Assembly (NCBI RefSeq): GCF_000236905.1
Contig: NC_016525.1
Coordinates: forward strand, 310,001-374,000
Reading direction: 5' to 3'
From: Tetrapisispora phaffii CBS 4417
Taxonomy: Eukaryota; Ascomycota; Saccharomycetes; Saccharomycetales; Saccharomycetaceae
Length of the DNA stretch: 64,000 nt
Below the pieces are notes generated by a model. It was given only the letters and a program-made list of their open reading frames with translations. It had not been told where the DNA came from and ran no database searches. Numbering within the stretch: the first letter of the stretch is position 1; every line of letters begins with the position of its first letter. Position numbers and translations under genes: made by a program. Shown here in pieces: positions 41,338 through 51,850 of the stretch.

Positions 41338-43809
41338 CTAAACTTGCTCAGCAAGATGGCCTTCATATTCTAATCCTTCGCCAATATCAATGTTACTGTC
41401 ATCATTGATAGTCACTACCTTTTTCTTTCCTAGTTTTGAGTTTAGACTGTCGTTTTTATTGACCCAACCATAACTATTGCCTTGCCTAATTGGTATAATT
41501 TCATCAGACGAAGATGACACCAATGATGGAGATAATTTTGAGTCACTTTCGGTCTGATTTATAAAAGGATTAAGACTTTTTCTATTTTCTTGAAGAGTTG
41601 GCAATGCTATTTCACTAGATTCCTGGTTCGAAGCTGAATTGCGATTAAAATAAACAGATGATTTACTGCCAAAAACAGAATCACGTAATCCTAGTGTGGA
41701 TTTCCTTGGATCTTTATTTACTTGACCTTCATTGGAAATTTTTGTGTTTATAAATTCATCTGTTGAAATAGTGTTCAAAGACAGGATACTTTCTCTGCCT
41801 TTTCCTTCTGTAATATTTGATAGAGTATTTTGAGTATATCTCCAGGACTTACGTAGTGCAGGTTCATCATTCAAATACAATGATGATGTTCTATTATTAT
41901 CATTTAAGTTTTCAGAGGAATAGTTATCCATACTTCCCAATAACATTTCCCTACTAGGATTATGGTTGGCATCGACATAAATATCGTTACTGCTTTCACT
42001 ACTAGAGCGAGTATCCTTATCTGAAAATGAGGAAGAATCTGAACTGGATGAATTATATACTAACCCTGTAATACTTCTTTGGTTATTATCATCGACAAAT
42101 GGATCAGATGGAGATGATTCCCCATTATTTGGACTATATGGTTTAATAGCTGGTCCATCTGTGGTTGGGTGTTCTTCTTCATCAGCAGCAGCTTTATTAG
42201 TCTTTCTTCTCCAGAATAAGAAAACCAATACCAGTAAAATGATAAAACAAATAGGAATAACAACGCCGCATGCAATTGCTACTGTCTTCTTATTTGAAGA
42301 TGTTTTTGAAACAGCAACTGTGCTTGCTGTTGAAGACGCAGTTGTAGATTGCGATTGAGAAGACGAAGCTGATGTTGAAGACGAAGATGATGTTGATGTT
42401 GTAGAGGATGATAGTGATGTTCTAGTTGATGAAGAAGACCTGGAAGACATAGAAGTAGAATTAGTAGAATTAAATGTTGTGCTTGAATTTCCGACACCCA
42501 TTATGCTAAAAATTAAACTTTCAGTTTCCTCACCTTTTGTTGCAATCACAGAAAGATCTAGTGATTCGAATAATTCAGGAACGTTACCTAATATAGTTAA
42601 ATTGGAACTGCTAAATGATAACCATGAATAGTCTTGAGAAGAATTTGAAGGTTTAATTGTAACCTCGGTATTATCATAATCAGTAAATTGGGAAGGCAAA
42701 AAAGCATATTGGAAATAAGAACCCCTAGTTGCATTCACACTTGGAAATGACGTTATAGCAAATAATGAAGTTGTTGATAAAATTTCAAAATTAAAGTAGA
42801 TTGCATCCCCGTATATATCGTAAAGCGATACAGAGAATGTATTGTTGCCATAGTTCGCAGAATCTGAATTTACTGTTCCTTCGATTGTATAATTATTTAA
42901 CGAAACCCAATCTGGAGCATCAATTAATTGGACTGAACTGATATTTTCAGTACTAACCAATTGTTGGTCCAAGAAAGTGTAATCCAAAGGTAATTCATAA
43001 TTAAATGCACCGTCGTCAGTAACATTTATTAGAATTGTGTTTTGGACAGTAGTTGTTAAGGAATGTGCACCAACAACAATGGAAAATGGAATTTCAGAAC
43101 CTGCGTAGCCTTCAATATCAGAGGCAATAAATGAAAAATCGTATGAAACTTGGGGAGCAATTTGTGAATTAGCCACTGGAGCTGTACCACTAAATTTCAA
43201 ATTATTAGAGTCAAAAAATATCCAATTTGGCAATGGTGCGTGATATTTTTCTGAACGTCCATAATATGTACTTACTGAATATCCAGAAGATGAATCGAAA
43301 TCAGATCTTTCGAAAGTGATGTTAAAGACATCATTTGGTGATAAAATCAGACCATTTTTGCCATCTGTGTCGCCATAGTTTTTCAATAATGCTAATAAGT
43401 TAAAACTTTCTGCTACTTCAACGCTGGTATAATTAGTGATAACTAACTGATATGTGTTATTTAATTTTTTATTATCAGAACTATCTGTACCTTCTAAAAT
43501 GAAATTAAAATATAACAACTCCGCAGTTAGATCAGTAAAAATATCAGAGCTTGGGGAGCCCGTTAGGGTACGTGTACTTTCGTCAAAGGATAACCAAGTT
43601 GGTAGGTTAAATGCCTTGTATGTTATTTGCTGATAGTCGTTTAGTGACGATTTGTATGTATCATTTGATATCATGAATTGGAAATCTTCGTTTACCCTAG
43701 CGACTGGCGGTATTTGCTTATTTATAGGGTATGCCTCATATGGGTAAGAATTCACATTTGCTATGAGAAACAAAAGATATGCTAAAACGGTCGATAATGT
43801 CCTTATCAT
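41338..43809 (-). CDS. AXL2: Axl2, plasma-membrane landmark for axial budding
   Basis: 823 residues, the same as S. cerevisiae Axl2 (YIL140W) within a few residues. It is a type I membrane protein that marks the axial bud site and binds septins and Bud4. A signal peptide lies at the N-terminus (TLSTVLAYLLFLIANVNS). The cadherin-like ectodomain follows (EAYPINKQIPPVARVNEDFQF; several LPxWLxFD...LxGxP repeats such as LPTWLSFDESTRTLTGSP), then a Ser/Thr-rich stalk at about 445-505, probably O-mannosylated. One membrane helix lies near 508-532 (ACGVVIPICFIILLVLVFLFW). The long cytoplasmic tail is acidic and Ser-rich. S. cerevisiae YIL140W and YIL142W flank the same gap before CCT2. Confidence 0.94.
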   Translation of the reverse strand: MIRTLSTVLAYLLFLIANVNSYPYEAYPINKQIPPVARVNEDFQFMISNDTYKSSLNDYQQITYKAFNLPTWLSFDESTRTLTGSPSSDIFTDLTAELLYFNFILEGTDSSDNKKLNNTYQLVITNYTSVEVAESFNLLALLKNYGDTDGKNGLILSPNDVFNITFERSDFDSSSGYSVSTYYGRSEKYHAPLPNWIFFDSNNLKFSGTAPVANSQIAPQVSYDFSFIASDIEGYAGSEIPFSIVVGAHSLTTTVQNTILINVTDDGAFNYELPLDYTFLDQQLVSTENISSVQLIDAPDWVSLNNYTIEGTVNSDSANYGNNTFSVSLYDIYGDAIYFNFEILSTTSLFAITSFPSVNATRGSYFQYAFLPSQFTDYDNTEVTIKPSNSSQDYSWLSFSSSNLTILGNVPELFESLDLSVIATKGEETESLIFSIMGVGNSSTTFNSTNSTSMSSRSSSSTRTSLSSSTTSTSSSSSTSASSSQSQSTTASSTASTVAVSKTSSNKKTVAIACGVVIPICFIILLVLVFLFWRRKTNKAAADEEEHPTTDGPAIKPYSPNNGESSPSDPFVDDNNQRSITGLVYNSSSSDSSSFSDKDTRSSSESSNDIYVDANHNPSREMLLGSMDNYSSENLNDNNRTSSLYLNDEPALRKSWRYTQNTLSNITEGKGRESILSLNTISTDEFINTKISNEGQVNKDPRKSTLGLRDSVFGSKSSVYFNRNSASNQESSEIALPTLQENRKSLNPFINQTESDSKLSPSLVSSSSDEIIPIRQGNSYGWVNKNDSLNSKLGKKKVVTINDDSNIDIGEGLEYEGHLAEQV

Positions 43810-44828
43810 TGTTTGTTGTATGTGAATTGGACTTTGCAGATATTTTGATAGTTTACCGCTTGGTCTTGTTGTTGTACTTGTAAAAATGATTGTACGACGT
43901 AATGGTTTCTTGTCGTGTTTTTCTTCTGTTTCATATATATATATATACCTTCACTATATATTCCAGATATATAAGAGCAGCGTGTTATAATATGAATATT
44001 AGTTATTGTGGATGGCAACTAATTGAAACTAGATCTTGACTACAATGGAAAGTGAAACCCACTTAGCGGAAAGTAATTATCAAAGACATATAAATAAATG
44101 TGTTCATATATATATATATATATTTAAGATAGAGACACAATGGTCTGAATACCTATTTAATTAAACTGCCATATACAGTAATTCATTAATCCAAAATCCA
44201 GTGAAACATTACAAGAATGCTCTTAGTTTACTAACCAACTACTGCAGACACAATCTATATTTGGCAGAAGCCATTGAATATTTAAATAGCCTAATACAGT
44301 TAAACCAATTACGAAATTCTGGCCTCTACAGATACCTCATCAACTTCTCCTCTAAGTGGTCATAAATCATCATGAGATCCTACAAACATTTTCGAGACTG
44401 TCAACCTTTTCATATTTTAATTCTGGAGAAGAGACGCGTCTTTCCCAATACAGTCGGCTCATTATGGCGTGGATTTCTTGTTTTTACTTACTGTACTGGA
44501 ATTCTGAGATCTCGAAAAAGTGAGATGTTTAAGGAACACGAAAACACCAAAGTTAGTTAGTTAATGAATTCATTTGGTTCATTGGCTAATTAACAAGAGA
44601 AGGTCGCCAAAATGTTGAAGTACGTGGGATGGGTGTTGTTTCAGCCTCGACTAGTGTGCTTTGGAATGTTTGCCCATTGAAGTATATTGCATTGGTTCTA
44701 TGTTTGGATGTATGTTTGGGTGATGTAAGTATTGCTTACGTGAAGACTTATTACTGGATTGCATGGTATCTTTATCGCAAAAAAGCACCTATATATATTA
44801 TTGTTATTTTGTTATATATTTAATTATA
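43810..44828. other. AXL2 promoter and CCT2 downstream region
   Basis: 1.0 kb. It contains (TA)n tracts near 43936-43949 and 44108-44124. A hydrophobic 64-codon frame at 44629-44823 starts with ATG and ends just before the convergent CCT2 stop. It is not recognised and not called as a gene. The rest shows nothing. Confidence 0.45.
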
Positions 44829-46412
44829 TTACATGTGTTGTCTATTTGCCGTTCTTGGCTTAGCACGAATGATGTTATCGACTCTCAATAATACTTCGGC
44901 TGCTTCGGAAGCAGAGTTGACTACAGCTCTTTTTAATTTGTAACTTTCTATAATACCTAATTCTCTCATGTCGGCAATGGTGCCGTTGTCCAAATCTAGA
45001 CCTGAGGTTAGAATTCCGTTGTAAATTGATGATCTTAGTTTGGCAACTAATTCACTACTGTCAAAACCTGCATTGTCTGATAAGATAGTTGGTAATTGTC
45101 TTAATGCTCGGGCAAAAGCTTCAACAGCTAGTGCTTTCTTACCATCAACATTTTGGGCCTCGGTGTCGACTGCTTTGGACATTAACATTTCGGAATTACC
45201 ACCACCCAAGATAGTCTTGGTATCTCTTGTAGTTTGCGAAAGAACAGATAATGCGTCATGCAATGATCTTTCGGCCTCGGCTAACACTTGGTCAGTGGCA
45301 CCTCTTAATACAATAGTACAGGCTTGGCCAGCTTTGCAACCACTAAATCTTAAAAATTGTTGCTCACCGATAAAAATTTCTTCAATCAAATCACATTCAC
45401 CTAACTTACACTTTTCAGGATCATCAAATGTGGATACAACTTCACCACCTGTTACTAATGCTAATCTTTCAACACCTTCAAAATCGGCATGTTCAATAGA
45501 ATTGATTTTTAAATCTGTGAATAATTGTTCTGGGTAATCGTAAATTAGTTGTCTGTTAATGAAAGTATTTATTCCGAATTTTGAAATCTTATCAATCTTA
45601 TTCTTCATTTTATTCTTTTCAGCTAATTCTAATTGAGCCAATTTAGAAGTAGAGTCGACTTTGAACTTCGTACCAAAAATCTTAACTTTATCGGTGTCTA
45701 ATGGAGTGTTAGCGATTAAGATTTTTGCATTTTCCACTCTCTTTGGTTGACTGTTACCGAACTTCTTAGCTAAAACAAAGCCTTCGTCTAAGAAAGAGTC
45801 TGATAAGTTGCCACCTAAGATTTTAATAATTTGGATGTGTTCTAGATTGGTGGAACCATTTAATCTTAAGATAGCATCAGTGGCCAAATTAGAGAAATAT
45901 TCTTTGTCTTGTGATAAAATTTTCGATGACAATGTAGTTTTCGCAATATCGACCAAATCTTTGCGAAATTTTTCTTTATCACCTGAGTTATCCACAGCAT
46001 GTTTTTCTAGTGCATTCAAAGCAGCGTTTGATGCAATTCTATAACCTTCAATAATAGTTTGTGGATGGATTTTCGAGTGCTCGATCAACTTTTCAGCTTC
46101 CCTTAAAAGTTCAGCACTTAAAACGGTGACACTAGTGGTACCATCCCCAATCTCATCATCTTGAACTTTACTAATGTTTACTAAAACTTTAGCAGCTGGA
46201 TTATCCAATGGAATGGACTTAAGAATGGTGGCACCATCATTGGTCACTAAAGACGCATCACTAGAAGCACTTTGTAATAACTTATCCATACCCTTTGGAC
46301 CTAGTGTGCTCTTAACTAGATCACCAACAGCAATTGCACCAACAAAAGCGGACATACGGGCATTCTCAGCCCTTTCTTCAGTCACTTGATCACCAAAAAT
46401 TTGAACACTCAT
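44829..46412 (-). CDS. CCT2: Cct2, beta subunit of the TRiC/CCT chaperonin
   Basis: 527 residues, the same length as S. cerevisiae Cct2 (YIL142W). It is a subunit of the cytosolic group II chaperonin that folds actin and tubulin. Visible motifs are [13 protein letters not shown] (34-45), TNDGATILK (57-65), the nucleotide-binding GDGTTS at 89-94 with the preceding EIGD, and GGGNSEML and [19 protein letters not shown] near the C-terminus. Start [20 protein letters not shown] is typical of CCT-beta. Codon bias indicates good expression. Confidence 0.97.
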   Translation of the reverse strand: MSVQIFGDQVTEERAENARMSAFVGAIAVGDLVKSTLGPKGMDKLLQSASSDASLVTNDGATILKSIPLDNPAAKVLVNISKVQDDEIGDGTTSVTVLSAELLREAEKLIEHSKIHPQTIIEGYRIASNAALNALEKHAVDNSGDKEKFRKDLVDIAKTTLSSKILSQDKEYFSNLATDAILRLNGSTNLEHIQIIKILGGNLSDSFLDEGFVLAKKFGNSQPKRVENAKILIANTPLDTDKVKIFGTKFKVDSTSKLAQLELAEKNKMKNKIDKISKFGINTFINRQLIYDYPEQLFTDLKINSIEHADFEGVERLALVTGGEVVSTFDDPEKCKLGECDLIEEIFIGEQQFLRFSGCKAGQACTIVLRGATDQVLAEAERSLHDALSVLSQTTRDTKTILGGGNSEMLMSKAVDTEAQNVDGKKALAVEAFARALRQLPTILSDNAGFDSSELVAKLRSSIYNGILTSGLDLDNGTIADMRELGIIESYKLKRAVVNSASEAAEVLLRVDNIIRAKPRTANRQHM

Positions 46413-47910
46413 TGCTTCCGTAATCTCTCTTGTGGATCAGTCTGGATTACAACAAATCCTAAGAACAACCCAATCGTTAAATTATCATAAATATATATTT
46501 ATAATTTATATATATTGTAATGTAATTTATTCAATAAAAAACTTCACTATAACAAATGTTTTTTCGCCACACATTAAAGATGATGAAGATTAAGCGGGCA
46601 ATTTTAGATCACATGATACGTATAGTCACATGACGCGCAACAGGTTGTTCCAAGTGACAGTGTCGTCCAATGCCCAAGTGACAGCAATGACAGTCCTAGA
46701 AGATTGTAACTGAGAGGCCACTGTTTATTAGACTATTGTTCTTCGTCGAGACAATCCGGTTTTGGTCGTATTGGAAAGAATCATTGCACCGATACGGTTT
46801 CCTTAGTGATGCTGTTTTGGACAATTTATCTACGTTGTTTTTTCTGCCAATCGGTAGGAATTATCTATGATCTAAGAAAGTTATCAGTAGTTTCTTTATA
46901 ACAATTACACTTTTGTAATGTTCAGGAAACTGTAGCTCTAACAAATCTCATTCATGGAACAGTTATATGCCTGGTCAACGGGATACTTTGGCTATCGGAA
47001 AGGAAGGCTAGTCAGTCCCATATATATCCAAACCATTAAAGGCCTGCTCGTATAACAGGCATATTCTAAAGCAGCATAAATTTTTTAACTCGATCATATG
47101 TAATTGATTATAGTTCATATGTAAAAAATTTGAAAAAATACATTATATGATAGCAAAGAAATGCACAGCGCTTAATCACTTGTCTTTATTCAACAAAGGA
47201 CAATATTGGCATACCGTATATGTTCTGATATATCGATATCTTGATTAAGAAACACGAGCAAAATGCAAGTGGTAACGAGATATGTTATGTAAACCAACTT
47301 ATTACTCAAAAGAAGCCCAAACAAATGTTTCGATCACGGGCATACAATGATACTGATATACAATACACTTAATTTGAATATATATACCATGAAAAGACTG
47401 CTAATAGAAAAATGAAACTTTGAATCACTCAAAATATATTCAATACTGCTGCAAAACATATTGTAACCAGAAATCAAATAACTATCCAAGTCTGATTCCT
47501 GTGATCCTGCCAAGCAGAGATCCTATCTCCAATAATCCAGATCATAAGGGTTACTTCTTCAGAGAATTAACCACGCATTCTCAACCCATCATCATTCAAA
47601 TTAAAGTCCATGATACGACTAAAAATTGATAGTCGTGTCTTTACAAGGCATATTTTGCAACGTTAAAGAAGAAATATTAGCCAGTTATTGCTACTCGTCA
47701 TAGTCTCCAATTTCCAATTTGGGTCGCAACCATCGCTACATAAGTTAACATATAGTAATTTGCAGCTTTGTAAACGTGTGTTACACCATCATGGCAGAGA
47801 TATTGGCAGTGTACCTCTCGGCGGTACCATCGGAGCTCAAATTCAGTTCACAAACAGTTTTACTCCATTACAAGTTCTCACAACACTGACTAATTAAAAT
47901 TGTCAATAAT
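46413..47910. other. CCT2 promoter and SNN1 downstream region
   Basis: 1.5 kb. Close to CCT2 are two TCACATGA sites (46609-46616 and 46626-46633) and a direct repeat CCAAGTGACAG (46650-46660 and 46674-46684). The ancestral neighbours END3 and MKT1 are not recognised. Small open frames at 47420-47629 and 47688-47897 are too weak to call. Confidence 0.45.
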
Positions 47911-48219
47911 CTAAGAGGCAATAGTCTTGGTGAGCGTGTCAGTTTTCTCTTTCAACTTATTATACTTCCCTCTCAAGGATTCGATCCTCTTCGTCAAGTT
48001 CTTCAATTTGATAATTGACTCTTCTAAATCCTTAGCAGAATACAGAACGTCGTTTTCCCTTTTCAACGAGTCCCTACACTTTTTTATAAACAATATCAAC
48101 AAAACCTGCGAATTTCTCAACTCATTAATAGTCTGGTATAAACCATCCAAGTCAGACGAAAGCATCGAGTAGACACATAGTTCGATAGGATGAACAGAAC
48201 AGTTCTTGTCAAGCTCCAT
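47911..48219 (-). CDS. SNN1: Snn1-like BLOC-1 subunit
   Basis: 102 residues, exactly the length of S. cerevisiae Snn1 (YNL086W). It is a subunit of the yeast BLOC-1 complex on endosomes, which helps recruit the Rab GAP Msb3 to Vps21. The sequence is mostly alpha-helix with heptad-like leucines in the second half (YSAKDLEESIIKLKNLTKRI, then KYNKLKEKTDTLTK), as expected of a coiled-coil BLOC-1 subunit. The first part reads VHPIELCVYSMLSSDLDGLYQ. Identification uses length, coiled-coil pattern and location; there is no diagnostic motif. Confidence 0.78.
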   Translation of the reverse strand: MELDKNCSVHPIELCVYSMLSSDLDGLYQTINELRNSQVLLILFIKKCRDSLKRENDVLYSAKDLEESIIKLKNLTKRIESLRGKYNKLKEKTDTLTKTIAS

Positions 48220-48656
48220 CTCGTCTAAACTAACAGTATGCCATATATTAGCATTGGCTAACCTATCTCAACTATAAAGCAAATAAAACTAAGACACACT
48301 CTAAAATAATATTTAATCCAGCATCTAAATATTTAAAGGAAATAGGATTGATCCTATTTCCTTTAAACGGCTTACCCGAAAAAACCTCGAGGTCATCATC
48401 AAAAGCAGAGAAGCGACAAAAAATATTTCAGTTCCGATGAACATACAATGAAAAAAATTCTAGTGATGAGTTTAACGATACATAAAATCGTTTTATATTA
48501 TAAATATACGGTTTATATAACTTGTAATATAACAAGGTTAATTTTATCAGCACTAGTGTTGTTTTAGCTAGTTGTAGAATTGAAAATTAATTATCGTTTA
48601 CCGTATTGGCCCAACGCAACAGTAACTGAAGATTCCCCAGATAAATATCTTTGAAG
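48220..48656. promoter_or_regulatory. Divergent SNN1 / TMA46 promoter
   Basis: 437 bp, AT-rich, containing the 36-bp inverted repeat at 48332-48367. The ancestral block between SNN1 and TMA46 (TCB1/2, TOP2, RHO2, VPS21, NST1 and others) is missing, so this is also a gene-loss junction. Confidence 0.5.
48332..48367. repeat. 36-bp inverted repeat with 17-bp perfect arms
   Basis: TTTAAAGGAAATAGGAT at 48332-48348, two bases, then its exact complement at 48351-48367. It lies about 110 bp upstream of the SNN1 start and 290 bp upstream of the TMA46 start. It may be a dimer-binding site, a cruciform or a local snap-back duplication; the sequence alone does not decide. Confidence 0.9.
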
Positions 48657-49679
48657 ATGCCGCCAAAAAAAAATCAAAAACAACCAGTTGCTAAGAAAAA
48701 GGACAACGTCGATAAGACGTTTGGTATGAAGAATAAGAACAGGTCTACCAAGGTCCAAAAATATATCAAACAGGTCCAATCTGATCCGCTGAAGGAAGAT
48801 TTGAAGAGACAAAAACTAGAAGAGAAAAAAAGATTGGAAGCTGCTGAAGCAGAGAGGAGAGCATTATTTAATCCGGTTCTTGATCAGCGTGTGAGAGCGG
48901 GTGTAGATCCAAAGACTATCGTTTGTGCTTTGTTCAAGTTAGGTAACTGTAACAAAGGTAATAAGTGTAAGTTTTCACATGATTTGAATGTGGGTAGAAA
49001 AGTTGAGAAGAGGGATTTATATCAAGATGCGAGAAGTGAAAAGGAAGAAGATACAATGGACAATTGGGATGAAGAGAAATTGAGATCTGTCATTACGTCT
49101 AAACATGGTAACCCAAGAACTACAACTGATAAAGTTTGTAAATTCTTTATAGAAGCAGTTGAAAACGGTAAATACGGTTGGTTTTGGGTCTGTCCTAATA
49201 ATGGTGATAAATGTATGTATAGACACTCTTTACCAGAAGGTTTCGTGCTGAAAACAAAAGAACAACAACGTCTGGAAAGAGAAAGTTTGGCAAACCAACC
49301 AAAGATTACTCTAGAAGAATTCATCGAAACAGAAAGAGAAAAATTAGATAGGACTAAATTAACTCCAATCGTCGTTAAGAATTTCGCAGAATGGAAAAGA
49401 AATCATATGATTGAAAGAATTAATTCTGATAACGAGAAAAATAGTAAAAAGAAACCTACTGGTCGTGAAGTGGTTTTGAAAATGTTCAAGGATAACAAGA
49501 ACTTTGATGAGACCACGATTGCTGATGGTACACAAGGTTCAACTTGGGATTTGACTGAATTCACAAATGCACTACATGAAGCTGAACATAAAGATGACAT
49601 TGCTATTAAGGATTATGGTGATGGCAGTAACCCAACTTTTGAGATTGTTGTTAATAACTCAATCAAAAGCACAGCATAA
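48657..49679 (+). CDS. TMA46: Tma46, CCCH zinc-finger ribosome-associated DFRP-family protein
   Basis: 340 residues from the ATG at 48657; the TTG two codons before was rejected. S. cerevisiae Tma46 (YOR091W) has 345. Homologue of human ZC3H15/DFRP1; it partners the GTPase Rbg1 on translating ribosomes. A Lys-rich N-terminus has PPKKNQKQ and [19 protein letters not shown]. Two CCCH fingers are visible: C90-C98-C104-H108 ([19 protein letters not shown]) and C161-C179-C186-H190, with [20 protein letters not shown]. The DFRP region follows ([21 protein letters not shown]). Here the genes of S. cerevisiae chromosome XV begin. Confidence 0.95.
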   Translation: MPPKKNQKQPVAKKKDNVDKTFGMKNKNRSTKVQKYIKQVQSDPLKEDLKRQKLEEKKRLEAAEAERRALFNPVLDQRVRAGVDPKTIVCALFKLGNCNKGNKCKFSHDLNVGRKVEKRDLYQDARSEKEEDTMDNWDEEKLRSVITSKHGNPRTTTDKVCKFFIEAVENGKYGWFWVCPNNGDKCMYRHSLPEGFVLKTKEQQRLERESLANQPKITLEEFIETEREKLDRTKLTPIVVKNFAEWKRNHMIERINSDNEKNSKKKPTGREVVLKMFKDNKNFDETTIADGTQGSTWDLTEFTNALHEAEHKDDIAIKDYGDGSNPTFEIVVNNSIKSTA

Positions 49680-49915
49680 TCTCGAGAATATATCCATTCA
49701 TCATAGTATCCTTTAGATAACTTCTATACAAATAATATATATAATAATTTCTATTAACTTGTAATAACAGATTATATTATCTGACAATCTATTGCCCTTG
49801 TATACTGTTTATTCTTTATTAAATAATGGTTACAAATGTAATTAATTAACTTCATTAAACTTATGTGGTCTCTTTGCAGTGACATGATAATTAAACATTG
49901 ATTATTAGAAGGATT

Positions 49916-51850
49916 TTATTTATTTAAAGAGTTATTGATTAATGATACACTTGTTTCAAAGCATTTTTTAGAATCTGTGAAGAACATTACTCTCATAACT
50001 AGTTTGTGATTTCCATTTGCTTTCAATCTAAATATTCCTTCTTCTACCCTAGCTTTCCATTGATTGGCTTTATTATCATATAGCACATTTGAAGAATCGA
50101 TGCTTCTGTCATCTATATTAATATCAAACGGCATATTCTTCCCAGCTATTGGTCTCTGTGGTAATGGAGGAGGTGCTGAATTAGCCTTTATAGTAGTAGC
50201 ATCTATATTCGACGTTGATTGGGAATTAAATATTACAGATGACCGGGATTGTCTTATAGAATCTACCTGCACAGCATTTAAAGTAGGTTTATTTCTTGCT
50301 ATTGGAGGAGGAGGGGGTCGTCTTCTTACTTCGAGTTTCGTTATATTATTTTCACACATAAGTGATTCATATTTTTCTTTTATAATTCCATTCAGTACTT
50401 CTTTTGACTCAAATTCTTTTAATCCGAAATCACTCATAGAATTCTTACAACACCTTATAAAAATACCCAGTATTTGATTTGGAAATTGTAGGGCTGCAGA
50501 GACATAAGTTTCGAAATCTTTTTCACCAGAGTCACCAACTAGAATAAATTTCTTACTTGGAAAATCCTGAATAATGTTAATAATCCTATCTAATTTTCCA
50601 TTGGAGCTTGGTGACATTATACTAGATATAATATTACCACTGTATTGTTTTAAGAAAATTGGACCAACAGGAAAGTAATCTGAAATGTATTGGTTCAATG
50701 TATGGTATAGTTGCATAGGTGAATTTGACACATAAAAAAAATCAGTTTGATAAGATTCATATAACGAGTTGTACCAATCAGGCATACCATCAATTACCCA
50801 AAAATCTTCACTTTGGATGAATACATTTCTAAACATTGATCTTTTATCCTCTGTGACACCGGTATGTTTGATCGTATCATCTATATCACTAATCAGTCCA
50901 ATACCATCACATTTGAATAAAGAAACAGGGAATATTTCGGCAACCTCATCACTTAAGTAACCTGATGGTGTATCTAGAGAGATTTTAATGGACTTCGGTA
51001 CGAAATTAGATTTTATTTTTAAGGCTGTATAACCATAAGTGTCGGTTGTAGCGAAAGATGTATAATATTCATAATTTCCTTCATTAGATGTAAATTTACC
51101 TACGGTAAGATCAGAACTGAATAGAGTTATAATTGTAGGTATTCCTGAAAGTTTCTTTGACAAGAATCCTGTTATACGATCTTGCAATGTATTTACTTCA
51201 TTTTTCATTGAACTGGTCATGCTAGGAGAAGAAGTTGATGATATGGAAGTTGATGTTGGGTGCATTAATGGTTTGTTAAATGCATTTTCTGTTGTTGTGT
51301 TATGCTGTTGGGAACTCCCATTGTCTATTTCTAGTTCATTAAATTTTTGCTCTAAATATTGTGAATCATCGTCATTAATATCAGATCCTGCTGACGTTGA
51401 TGGCCTCAAATACTGTTTGCACAGTGATAATAATAACTTATTCTTCATTGAGTTTACATCACCAGGTGAAGTTATCAAAAAACGTACTACAGTTTCATAC
51501 TCTTTTGTTCCATCTGCTGAAGTTTTTATTAGAGTAGAATACGTTGGGAAGTTCTCAATATTGATATTTCCTGGGATGTCTGTCTGAAGAGCATTTTCCC
51601 TTGGTGGAGAGGTATTATTGAAGAAGTCTTTTGAATTTGAGTTTTTGTAGTTATTTATCGATTCTCGAGTACTTCGAATTCCATCGATGGTCTTTTGTTG
51701 TATCGTTGGTAGATACGTATCTCTTGTTGTTTTAACTAAATTAAAGAATTTTTGTTTCCTACTCCCAGAAAGGTTATCAGTATTAACCTCATCGTTATAC
51801 ATTAAGGAACTGTTATTTTTATTATATTTATCATTCAGGTACGAACTCAT
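49916..51850 (-). CDS. APP1: App1, actin-patch phosphatidate phosphatase
   Basis: 644 residues from the ATG at 51848-51850; an upstream TTG was rejected. S. cerevisiae App1 (YNL094W, 587 residues) is a Mg-dependent phosphatidate phosphatase at cortical actin patches, acting in endocytosis. The haloacid-dehalogenase-type catalytic motif DIDDTIKHTG (DxDxT) lies near residues 317-326. Supporting motifs follow: FFYVSNSPMQLY and KFILVGDSGEKDFETY. The C-terminal part has proline-rich SH3 ligands, RRPPPPPIARNKP and SAPPPLPQRP, as expected for partners such as Rvs167. It is flanked by TMA46 (convergent) and the ECM3-family gene (divergent). Confidence 0.94.
   Translation of the reverse strand: MSSYLNDKYNKNNSSLMYNDEVNTDNLSGSRKQKFFNLVKTTRDTYLPTIQQKTIDGIRSTRESINNYKNSNSKDFFNNTSPPRENALQTDIPGNINIENFPTYSTLIKTSADGTKEYETVVRFLITSPGDVNSMKNKLLLSLCKQYLRPSTSAGSDINDDDSQYLEQKFNELEIDNGSSQQHNTTTENAFNKPLMHPTSTSISSTSSPSMTSSMKNEVNTLQDRITGFLSKKLSGIPTIITLFSSDLTVGKFTSNEGNYEYYTSFATTDTYGYTALKIKSNFVPKSIKISLDTPSGYLSDEVAEIFPVSLFKCDGIGLISDIDDTIKHTGVTEDKRSMFRNVFIQSEDFWVIDGMPDWYNSLYESYQTDFFYVSNSPMQLYHTLNQYISDYFPVGPIFLKQYSGNIISSIMSPSSNGKLDRIINIIQDFPSKKFILVGDSGEKDFETYVSAALQFPNQILGIFIRCCKNSMSDFGLKEFESKEVLNGIIKEKYESLMCENNITKLEVRRRPPPPPIARNKPTLNAVQVDSIRQSRSSVIFNSQSTSNIDATTIKANSAPPPLPQRPIAGKNMPFDINIDDRSIDSSNVLYDNKANQWKARVEEGIFRLKANGNHKLVMRVMFFTDSKKCFETSVSLINNSLNK

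Noticed and set aside
46576..46715. Second box C/D-like pair near CCT2 (ATGATGA and CTGA)
   Set aside because: The boxes are about 130 bases apart, there is no terminal stem, and they fall in the CCT2 promoter with repeated factor-site-like words.
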